A stretch of 11,605 nt of DNA, taken from assembly GCA_031295725.1 (NCBI GenBank), contig JAUMNV010000094.1:1-11605 (forward strand), written 5' to 3'. The stretch is from Collinsella sp. (GTDB taxonomy: Bacteria; Actinomycetota; Coriobacteriia; Coriobacteriales; Coriobacteriaceae). Shown piece after piece: positions 1 to 6,113 of the stretch (positions within the stretch are counted from its first letter, which is position 1; the number at the start of each line of letters is the position of its first letter). The position numbers were made by a program, and so were the translations under genes. The notes under the pieces are model-generated. The model did no database searches and was not told the DNA's origin. It saw only the letters and a program-made list of their open reading frames with translations.

Positions 1-1849
1 CCGCAGCCCGTGCAGATGGAGAATGCTCCTCATGTTGAGGAGCCGGCGTGCCACCCCCATCCAGGACATAGTCGACGGTACGACGACCGAAGACCGCGCA
101 GACCGTCGGCAGGACCACCGACTGCGTATCGGCGCGACCGAGCATCTTGATGGCAAAAGTCGAACCCGCGGGGAACGAGACCGTGAGCTTGGAGCCGTCG
201 TCGGCCGTGGCGCGGGCGTTGAGCAAAAGCCCTGCGTAGGAGGCCTGACGAGCCTTGACGCGCTCGACGACCTCGGCCCATTTGCGCTGGAGCTCGCCGG
301 CGTCCTCAACCGCGGGGGTCTCGGCAGCACCGGCGGCGGCAACCTGGGCGGCGTTGTTGGGCTTGGACACCGACACGGTCGATGCAGCAGGCGCGGAAGC
401 CGGAGCCGCAACGGGCTGAGGTGCAGGCGTTACAGGTCTGGGCGCCGGCGCAGGAGCCGCGGACTTGGTCGCAGGCTGGGCAGCCGGAACAGCAGCGCCG
501 CGGTCCCAAGGCATACCGCCCTGGCGCGCGGACGTAGCAGCGGGGGCAGCGGATGCCGCCGGAGCGGCAGCACGAGCGCCCGAAATGAGCGTCGGCTGTT
601 GGGCAGCAGCGGGTACGGATGCTGCAGGCGCGGCGGCCTGAGCAGCAGCCACGCTCGCCGGCACGGCGCCGTTGGCAATCATGGCCTCCAGGCGTGCCAC
701 GCGCTCGGCCAATGCCTCAATCGTTAAATCGGCCTCGGGACGCGCCAGACGCGTGCAGGCAATCTCGAGCACCAGGCGCACGTCGCTCGCGCCCCTCATC
801 TCCAGTGCGGCATCGTCGAGCACCGTCAGCACGCGGGCCAGGCGGTCGGCAGGATGCTCGCCAAAGGCAGCGGCCTCGGCAGCAAGCGCCTCGGCCTGCT
901 CGGAGCCGCCCTCAAACAGCTCGGCACGGGCACCGGCAACGCAGGCAACGTACACGTCGCGCACATGCGCCACCAGGTCGCGCGTCAGCTCCAGCAGGTC
1001 ATTGCCCTCCTCGACCTGCGCACGGATCAGTCCATAGAGCTCGGCAACATCGCGATCGGCAATGGCGCGGGAAAACTCGCCCAGAATCTGGTCCGAAACC
1101 TCGCCCAAAAGCGAGCGGGCGTCGTCCGCATGCACAGAACCGTTGCCAAAGACGCTCAGCTGCTCCAGCGTGGAAAGCGCGTCGCGCATACCGCCCTTGG
1201 CATGGCGCGCCACAATGGCGAGTGCCTCGTCGTCGTAATCGAAGCCCTCCTGCTCGCACACGTAAGACAGGCGATGCTCGATATCCTCGTTGCCGATGCG
1301 GTGGAAATCGAAGCGCTGGCAGCGTGAGAGAATGGTCTCCAGAATCTTTTGCGGGTCGGTGGTGCACAGCACAAAGATCACGTGTGCCGGCGGCTCCTCA
1401 AGCGTCTTGAGCAGCGCGTTGAACGCCGCCGTCGTGAGCATGTGGACCTCGTCGATGATATAAATCTTGTACTTGCCGCGCACTGGGGCAAAGTTGACGG
1501 AGTTGATGATCTCCTCGCGCACGTTGTCCACGCCGGTACGGCTTGCGGCATCGAGCTCGTAGACATCGGGGTGGTTACCCTCGGCAATGAGCTCGCACTC
1601 CTCGCAAGTACCGTCGGGCATGCAGCCGCTTGCACCCTCGGCGCGCGCCGCCTCGGCATTGCGGCACAGCAGCGCCTTGGCCAGAATGCGCGCCATGGTG
1701 GTCTTGCCCGTGCCGCGCGGTCCGCAGAACAGGTAGGCGTGGGACAGGCGCCCCTCGGTGATGGCGTGCTCGAGCGTCGAGACGATATGCTGCTGGCCCA
1801 CCACGGAGTCAAAGGTGAGCGGGCGATACTTTCGGTACAACGATTCCAT
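1..1849 (-). CDS. dnaX: DNA polymerase III clamp-loader subunit gamma/tau (partial, C-terminal end beyond window)
   Basis: This is the ATPase subunit of the clamp loader, which loads the beta sliding clamp during chromosome replication. The frame starts at ATG 1849-1847, after a GGGGGAG ribosome site 5 nt upstream. It stays open for 616 codons to the left edge, where it is cut. From the N-terminus one sees: Walker A GPRGTGKT (residues 43-50); a Zn-binding Cys cluster (C62, C76, C82, C85); Walker B DEVH (133-136); sensor-1 region CTTDPQK (162-168); and the SRC arginine-finger motif (175-177). An Ala/Pro-rich linker of about 120 residues (roughly 395-515) leads to a C-terminal tau-like domain beginning near ELQRKW (about 518). 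The protein is already longer than many DnaX homologues. I saw no A-rich slippery heptamer on the coding strand, so a frameshifted gamma form is not evident. The gene is divergent from the membrane-protein gene at 1966. The assignment is secure. Confidence 0.96.
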   Translation of the reverse strand, partial: MESLYRKYRPLTFDSVVGQQHIVSTLEHAITEGRLSHAYLFCGPRGTGKTTMARILAKALLCRNAEAARAEGASGCMPDGTCEECELIAEGNHPDVYELDAASRTGVDNVREEIINSVNFAPVRGKYKIYIIDEVHMLTTAAFNALLKTLEEPPAHVIFVLCTTDPQKILETILSRCQRFDFHRIGNEDIEHRLSYVCEQEGFDYDDEALAIVARHAKGGMRDALSTLEQLSVFGNGSVHADDARSLLGEVSDQILGEFSRAIADRDVAELYGLIRAQVEEGNDLLELTRDLVAHVRDVYVACVAGARAELFEGGSEQAEALAAEAAAFGEHPADRLARVLTVLDDAALEMRGASDVRLVLEIACTRLARPEADLTIEALAERVARLEAMIANGAVPASVAAAQAAAPAASVPAAAQQPTLISGARAAAPAASAAPAATSARQGGMPWDRGAAVPAAQPATKSAAPAPAPRPVTPAPQPVAAPASAPAASTVSVSKPNNAAQVAAAGAAETPAVEDAGELQRKWAEVVERVKARQASYAGLLLNARATADDGSKLTVSFPAGSTFAIKMLGRADTQSVVLPTVCAVFGRRTVDYVLDGGGTPAPQHEEHSPSARAA

Positions 1850-1965
1850 GGGTGCTCCCCCGGGTATACTGAGTCTTGTTGCCGCGGCGGCCATGCGGTC
1901 GCACGGCATACTGCATTCCATAATAACCCGTACGGCGAGCCCGCCGCGATAGGAGTCCAAAGAGC
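1850..1965. promoter_or_regulatory. Divergent intergenic region, dnaX / YcxB-like gene
   Basis: These 116 bp must hold the 5' signals of dnaX (leftward) and of the gene at 1966 (rightward). Visible signals are the dnaX ribosome site (GGGGGAG on the minus strand, 1861-1855) and AGGAG at 1951-1955, 10 nt before ATG 1966. Plus-strand -10-like hexamers occur at 1865-1870 (TATACT), 1907-1912 (CATACT) and 1919-1924 (CATAAT). None has a recognisable -35 at 16-18 nt, and I found no convincing minus-strand promoter. Which hexamer is used, if any, cannot be decided by eye. Confidence 0.35.
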
Positions 1966-2682
1966 ATGGCAGACGCAGAGAGCAACCTCGTTCCCTCCGA
2001 AGCAGCCGACCAGGTCGAGGTCGCGCTCGAGGAGCAGGCCGCAGCCGATGACGGCATCCTGTACCTCAACGAGTACCAGTACGAAAACGACCTGGTCACC
2101 GACTTCGCCCGCCTGGTCGCCTCGCCCAGGCGTCGCGGCTCGCTGTATGTCGCCGCGGCAGTTGCCGCGCTCATCGGCATCGGCATGCTGGTGGCCGGCG
2201 GCAGCTGGATCAAGTTCGGCGTCGTGTTGATCGTGTTCGGCGCCTTTTTGGCCTGGTGGAGCAAGAACCTGCACCACACGCTCGCCCGCGACTTTATCGA
2301 CGCCGTCGAGGCCGACGAGTCCATGGGTGGCCGCTATCGCCGCGTCGCCGCCAACGAGGACGGCCTGATGGTTTGGGGCAAGAGCGGCAAGTCGCAGTTC
2401 TTCCCGTTTGACAAGCTCGACCACGTACTCGACGGCGAGCGCATCTTTGTGGCCATGTTCGCCGACCAGGGCGTGACGATCCCCAAGGACACCTTCGTCC
2501 GTGGCGATGCCGAGCAGTTCGGTCCCTTCCTCAAGGCCCGCATCAACAAAAAACTCCGCATCGAGACCAAGAAGAAGAAAATGAAGGCCGAGAAGGCCGC
2601 CGCCGAGGCCAAGCAGGGCGACAAGCCCCAGGAGACCAAGGGCAAGCGGCGCAAGCAGAAGAAGAACAAGAAGAAGCGCTAA
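1966..2682 (+). CDS. Two-helix membrane protein with YcxB-like domain and lysine-rich tail
   Basis: This 238-residue protein has no assigned function. An acidic N-terminal stretch (about 1-45) is followed by two adjacent hydrophobic helices (about 60-80 and 82-98). A soluble domain (about 130-193) then matches the YcxB-like pattern: a short 'EDG' strand, an aromatic/hydrophobic 'FPFDKLDHV' segment, and an 'IPKDTF' motif. The tail from about 195 is extremely basic (clusters of K/R, ending NKKKR) and could contact membrane lipid, nucleic acid or ribosomes. YcxB-like proteins are small membrane proteins of unknown role in Firmicutes and Actinobacteria. The start is fixed by AGGAG 10 nt upstream. 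The gene lies between divergent dnaX and the kinase cluster, with 144 bp before the next gene, so it is probably a separate transcription unit. The coding call is confident; the family call is moderate. Confidence 0.82.
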   Translation: MADAESNLVPSEAADQVEVALEEQAAADDGILYLNEYQYENDLVTDFARLVASPRRRGSLYVAAAVAALIGIGMLVAGGSWIKFGVVLIVFGAFLAWWSKNLHHTLARDFIDAVEADESMGGRYRRVAANEDGLMVWGKSGKSQFFPFDKLDHVLDGERIFVAMFADQGVTIPKDTFVRGDAEQFGPFLKARINKKLRIETKKKKMKAEKAAAEAKQGDKPQETKGKRRKQKKNKKKR

Positions 2683-2737
2683 GGCCAAGCCAGGCAGGCA
2701 GCCTCGCATCCCGCTATCCTCCCCATGCACCCGAGCG

Positions 2738-2746
2738 TGCTACACT
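2738..2746 (+). promoter_or_regulatory. Candidate extended -10 promoter for the kinase-fha cluster
   Basis: TGC followed by TACACT gives a TGn extended -10 element that fits the actinobacterial TANNNT -10 pattern. It lies about 80 bp upstream of the kinase start at 2827, in the only non-coding gap before the cluster (2683-2826). No good -35 hexamer is visible 17 nt upstream, which is tolerated for extended -10 promoters. This is inference from pattern only. Confidence 0.35.
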
Positions 2747-2815
2747 AGCAGCATCTATGCCACCGCGAACGGCTCGGCCCCGCGCCCGCCGCTCGCAAAC
2801 GAACTTTAAACGCAC

Positions 2816-2820
2816 GAGGG
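2816..2820 (+). promoter_or_regulatory. Ribosome binding site deciding the kinase start
   Basis: GAGGG ends 6 nt before ATG 2827. A TTG two codons earlier (2821) is also in frame but directly abuts this site with no spacer. The ATG at 2827 is therefore the likely start. Confidence 0.7.
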
Positions 2821-2826
2821 TTGGCC

Positions 2827-4680
2827 ATGCCGCTTTTCTCGCAACATACCGCCCGGTTCTCGCCGGACGTTCCTTTGGAGGGCACCAGCTCTCGCGAGCT
2901 GCTCAAGCGGTACCAGCCGCTCGAGACACTTGCGACCGGCGGTTTTGGCTCCATCGAGATCTGCCGCGACACGCACCTGCGCCGCCGCGTCGCCATTAAG
3001 CGCATCCCCCTTATTAACGGTGTCGGCATGCCCGCCAGCGACATCATGGATGTCCTGCGCGAGGCGCACACTGCCGCCATGCTTCAACATCCCAACATCG
3101 TGCAGGTCATCGACTTTACGCACGACACAGCCTATGCCTACCTAGTTATGGAATATGTCGATGGCATGTCGCTGGCCGAGTTTTTGCACCGCGTGGACGG
3201 TCACTCACTTACCTTTGACGAGGCCGCGGCCATTGCCGATGCCCTAGGCCAGGCGCTCACCTTCGCCCATAGTAATGGCGTACTCCACCTGGACATTAAG
3301 CCCGCCAACGTGCTCATCGACCACTCGGGCAATGTAAAGCTCACCGACTTTGGCATGGCGCGACTGTCGTCCGCCGGTGGCTTTGGCGGCTCGCGCGGCG
3401 GCACCATCGGCTACATGCCGCCCGAGCAGCTCGATATCGAGACCGGCACGGTCGATGAGCGCGCCGATGTCTTTGCCCTCGCCTGTGTAATCTATGAGGG
3501 CCTGTGCGGCAGCGCTCCCTTTATGGCGGCCACGCCCGCCGACTCGCTCGACCGCATCATCGGCGGCGCCACCTATCCCAGCGAGCTGATACCACACTTT
3601 CCCCCGGGAGCCGAGGCCGCGCTCATGAGCGCGCTCTCCCCCATGCCGCAGGACCGCCCCAGCAGCGTCGAGACATTTTGCGACCAGCTCCTTGCCGGTC
3701 TGGGCAGCGTGCGCGAAGGCCGTCGCAGCCTGGAGCAAATGGTTGGCGAACTTTCGGATGACGAGCAGGAGCTCGACGATATCGAGCCGTCGCACTACGA
3801 GGACGACGCCATCGAGGTCGACCCCGCACTCGGCTGGGCGGGCACGCGCTGGAGCCATGCGCGCGACTACACCATGCGCACTATCTCGGCGCTAACGTGC
3901 GGCACCTTTAGCTTTTTGCTGATGCAAACGGCCGGGGTCGCGGCGCTTCCCGGCCTGGTCATTGCGGCCATCGCGATCGGAGTGGCGGCTGGCCTGGCCC
4001 CCCAGATTGGCTCGGCCATCTCGGCTGTGGGCTTTTTGGTGCTCATGGCCAACGCCACCATGCAGGCACAGGGCATCCTGTCGATGCTGCCCGTCGCGGT
4101 GATCTTTGCCGCCGCCATGTCCGGTTGGTGGATCGCCTGGGGTCGCACCGAGACTGCCGCGAGCGCCACGCTCACCTGTGCACTCGCGCTTGGCTGTCTG
4201 ACCGGCAATACCTTCCTGGCAGCTGGGGTCGCCGCCGGCGTCGCGTCATTTTGGCTCGGCCCGGCAAGCGCCGCCGCGGCAACGGGCATGGGCGCGCTTT
4301 TTGCCCGTCTGGCCACGGTCGCGCTTTCAGCCGGAGGCGTACTGGGGCTCGGTAACGTTGCCGCAGCGCTGGGAGACCCACTCCTTTGGGCTGCCTTTGT
4401 GCTGGTCGCGGCAACTGCCGCGGCGTCATCTGCGCTGCTCAATGCCCATGCCAAGCGTGCCAATCAGGGCTCAAACCTTGCCGCAATCGCCGCCATCGCT
4501 GTCACCGGCATCGGCTGCGCAGCGGCGTCCTGTCTTGCACACCATATGGAAATTGCCAGCCTTGCAGCCGCGGTCGTCGCCAAGGCGGCGGTTGCGGGAA
4601 CCCTATCCTCTATAATCGTTGGGATATGCCTATATTTGCTCGGATACCAAAGAACCTATACGGAGAGTGATCTTTCGTGA
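2827..4680 (+). CDS. Atypical (non-RD) Ser/Thr protein kinase with polytopic membrane domain
   Basis: This 617-residue protein has an N-terminal Hanks-type kinase domain (about 30-292), a short acidic linker (about 309-333) and a long Ala/Gly-rich hydrophobic region (about 352-606) with some eight to ten membrane segments. Kinase motifs seen are ATP-site Lys in VAIK (K58), alpha-C Glu (E79), catalytic loop HLDIKPAN (154-161, D156, N161), DFG (174-176), PPE in place of APE (198-200) and the DRP Arg (R277). Two features are odd. The HRD arginine is Leu, making it non-RD, and the Gly-loop reads ATGGFG, with the first glycine replaced by Ala. Catalytic Lys, Asp and DFG remain, so activity is plausible. 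There is no PASTA or other obvious extracellular sensor domain; sensing could occur within the membrane. Its stop overlaps the fhaA start (GTGA), so it is coupled to the FHA/PstP/RodA genes. It may stand in for pknA, which is absent from its usual place. Start chosen from the GAGGG spacing. Confidence 0.9.
   Translation: MPLFSQHTARFSPDVPLEGTSSRELLKRYQPLETLATGGFGSIEICRDTHLRRRVAIKRIPLINGVGMPASDIMDVLREAHTAAMLQHPNIVQVIDFTHDTAYAYLVMEYVDGMSLAEFLHRVDGHSLTFDEAAAIADALGQALTFAHSNGVLHLDIKPANVLIDHSGNVKLTDFGMARLSSAGGFGGSRGGTIGYMPPEQLDIETGTVDERADVFALACVIYEGLCGSAPFMAATPADSLDRIIGGATYPSELIPHFPPGAEAALMSALSPMPQDRPSSVETFCDQLLAGLGSVREGRRSLEQMVGELSDDEQELDDIEPSHYEDDAIEVDPALGWAGTRWSHARDYTMRTISALTCGTFSFLLMQTAGVAALPGLVIAAIAIGVAAGLAPQIGSAISAVGFLVLMANATMQAQGILSMLPVAVIFAAAMSGWWIAWGRTETAASATLTCALALGCLTGNTFLAAGVAAGVASFWLGPASAAAATGMGALFARLATVALSAGGVLGLGNVAAALGDPLLWAAFVLVAATAAASSALLNAHAKRANQGSNLAAIAAIAVTGIGCAAASCLAHHMEIASLAAAVVAKAAVAGTLSSIIVGICLYLLGYQRTYTESDLS
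4611..4616 (+). promoter_or_regulatory. Possible internal promoter -10 (TATAAT) upstream of fhaA
   Basis: A perfect TATAAT lies inside the 3' end of the kinase gene, 61 bp before the fhaA start. Transcription from it would begin near 4623 and give a leader of about 50 nt. The 17-nt-upstream hexamer (GCGGTT, 4588-4593) is not -35-like, and no TGn extension is present. The surrounding codons (about 4611-4680) are unusually AT-rich for this region and include ATA, CTA and AGA, as if DNA-level signals were constraining the sequence. Moderate to low certainty. Confidence 0.35.
4662..4667 (+). promoter_or_regulatory. Ribosome binding site for fhaA, inside the upstream kinase gene
   Basis: GGAGAG lies 9 nt before GTG 4677, within the last codons of the kinase gene. 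It supports the GTG start and the GTGA stop/start overlap, and so translational coupling. Confidence 0.7.
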
Positions 4681-5690
4681 ACTTCCTGAACATCTTCGAG
4701 GACCACGTGGCCGGCATCTTCGGTGCCACCCGTGCCCCGTTCTCCTTTAAGAAGCTTGCCAAGCAGGCCGCTCGCGACATGGAGGATCAGACTCTGGTGA
4801 TCAACGGCGTCAACACGGCGCCGGCACTCTATACCATCCTTATCGCCGCCGACGACGATCCCATGCTCGCCCCGTTCTACCCCGAGCTTTCGCGCGAGGT
4901 CCGCGAGTTTGTGAAGGCGCAGGCCGAAAAGCGCCGCTATGTCTTTGTCGGCGAGCCCCTCGTGCGCTTTATGATCGATCCGCAGCTGCGCGCCGGCAAG
5001 TTCTCGGTCTTTGCCGAGAACGTCGATGCCCCCACGCTCGGCCGCCTGTACGAAGAAGAGCGCGCCTATCAAAACGGCCTGGGCCAGAACAACTCCGCGG
5101 CAAGCCGTGCCGCCAGCGCCCCGCGCGCCGGCCAGCAGCAGTTTGCTGCCCCGCAGCAGCAGCGCCCCGCCGCCATGCCCCAGCAGCAGCCGACGCCTCG
5201 CGCCGCCGCTCCCGACCCGCTTGCCGTGGCAGACCCCTTCGCGCCTAGCGTCCCCGACCCCGCCGCAGCACCCATCCCGGTGCCGCAGACCGTCTCGCGC
5301 GACGCGCTTGCCGGCATGGGCGGAGCCGCCGCGACCGGTGCCGCCGTGGGCCTAGGCGCCGCAGCCGGCATCGCCTCCAACATGGCGAGCACTCGCGCCC
5401 CGCAGCGCCCGCTCGCCCAGCTCGTCGACGTCGTGAGCGGCGAGAGCCATAGCATCACCTCCGCACAGGTAACCATCGGTCGCGAGCGCTCAGTTTCCGA
5501 CATTGCCCTGCGCGACCCCAACGTGTCGCGCCGCCACGCCCAGCTCACCTTTACGGGCTCGGATTGGTCGATCGAGGACCTCAATTCCACCAACGGCACG
5601 CTCGTCAACAACCGCCGCATTACGCGCTGCCCGCTGCGCAACGGCGATCTGCTGACGTTTGGCCTGAGCACCTTTGAATTTAGGGGATAG
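4677..5690 (+). CDS. fhaA: FHA-domain protein with N-terminal DUF3662 domain (FhaA)
   Basis: This 337-residue cytoplasmic phosphothreonine reader is the first FHA gene of the actinobacterial cluster. Residues about 1-130 form the FhaA N-terminal (DUF3662) domain. A low-complexity linker rich in Gln, Ala and Pro (about 138-245) follows, including Q-rich runs at 153-171 and a Gly/Ala stretch at 212-236. The C-terminal FHA domain (about 247-335) shows GRE (268-270), SRRH (284-287) and NSTNG (303-307), the classical phosphothreonine-binding residues. Mycobacterial FhaA is longer (527 residues) and binds the phosphorylated pseudokinase domain of the lipid II flippase MviN; a similar role is inferred here. 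The start is GTG at 4677, overlapping the kinase stop. FhaB begins 6 nt downstream. Confidence 0.93.
   Translation: MNFLNIFEDHVAGIFGATRAPFSFKKLAKQAARDMEDQTLVINGVNTAPALYTILIAADDDPMLAPFYPELSREVREFVKAQAEKRRYVFVGEPLVRFMIDPQLRAGKFSVFAENVDAPTLGRLYEEERAYQNGLGQNNSAASRAASAPRAGQQQFAAPQQQRPAAMPQQQPTPRAAAPDPLAVADPFAPSVPDPAAAPIPVPQTVSRDALAGMGGAAATGAAVGLGAAAGIASNMASTRAPQRPLAQLVDVVSGESHSITSAQVTIGRERSVSDIALRDPNVSRRHAQLTFTGSDWSIEDLNSTNGTLVNNRRITRCPLRNGDLLTFGLSTFEFRG
5682..5687 (+). promoter_or_regulatory. Ribosome binding site for fhaB
   Basis: AGGGGA lies 9 nt before ATG 5697 and overlaps the last codons of fhaA, consistent with coupled translation. Confidence 0.65.
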
Positions 5691-5696
5691 TCGCTT

Positions 5697-6113
5697 ATGA
5701 ACATCGATATCGTCCTTTTTGCAGGCCGCATCGTCCTGGTCGCCCTGCTCTATATCTTCCTGTTCGCCGTCATGAAGACCGGCGTGGGACTTGTGCGCGG
5801 GCAGCGCCGCGACTCGGCTATCTGGACGATTGATGTGGACAAGGGTCCGCGCGGTATCCGCGGCATCCACGTAGACATGCTCGGCCCCGTCATCGTCGGT
5901 CGCTCGCCATCTTCGGACATCTGCATCAACGAACCGTTCGTCTCGGCCTCGCATGCGCGCTTTTCGCTGCAGGGCCCGGCGCTCATCATCGAGGACCTCA
6001 ACTCGCTTAACGGCACGCTCGTCAACGGCCGCCAGCTCGTGGAGCCCGCGACGCTGCGTGAGGGCGACGAAGTCCAGATTGGCGACGTGGTCATGAAGGT
6101 GAACCGTCGATGA
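5697..6113 (+). CDS. fhaB: Membrane-anchored FHA-domain protein (FhaB)
   Basis: This 138-residue protein has one N-terminal membrane helix (about 8-33), a short basic stretch, and a single FHA domain (about 60-136). Binding-site residues are present: GRS (68-70), S83 and H86 of the SxxH motif, and NSLNG (102-106). The Arg-Arg often found before the His (present in FhaA) is Ala-Ser here, and the loop reads NSLNG rather than NSTNG. Peptide preference may therefore differ from FhaA. In mycobacteria the equivalent protein (FhaB/FipA) is a kinase substrate linked to the division machinery; that role is inferred here by position and architecture. The last codon and stop overlap pstP through ATGA, which indicates translational coupling to the phosphatase. 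Confidence 0.94.
   Translation: MNIDIVLFAGRIVLVALLYIFLFAVMKTGVGLVRGQRRDSAIWTIDVDKGPRGIRGIHVDMLGPVIVGRSPSSDICINEPFVSASHARFSLQGPALIIEDLNSLNGTLVNGRQLVEPATLREGDEVQIGDVVMKVNRR

Noticed and set aside
1..1849. Programmed frameshift site in dnaX for a gamma product
   Set aside because: No A-AAA-AAG-type slippery heptamer is visible on the coding strand; the longest coding-strand A run I noticed there is only four bases (in the DPQK codons).
619..2230. Long plus-strand open frames across dnaX (619-1410, 1349-2230)
   Set aside because: They are shadows of the GC-rich dnaX gene on the opposite strand, Arg/Pro/Ala-rich with no domain.
1378..2730. 450-codon open frame on the minus strand
   Set aside because: It runs antisense to the YcxB-like gene and out of frame over the dnaX N-terminus. 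Its translation is low-complexity Leu/Ala/Arg/Ser, and the overlapping frames carry clear protein motifs.
2683..2735. Intrinsic terminator after the YcxB-like gene
   Set aside because: The GGCAGGCAGCC repeats could form only a weak hairpin, and no T-run follows.
3244..3858. 204-codon minus-strand frame inside the kinase gene, and similar antisense frames elsewhere
   Set aside because: They overlap genes with intact catalytic motifs and show only composition typical of GC-rich antisense frames.
5697..6113. FhaB as a broken FHA domain
   Set aside because: The Arg-Arg before His is replaced, but GR, SxxH and NG core residues are all present, so the domain is probably functional.
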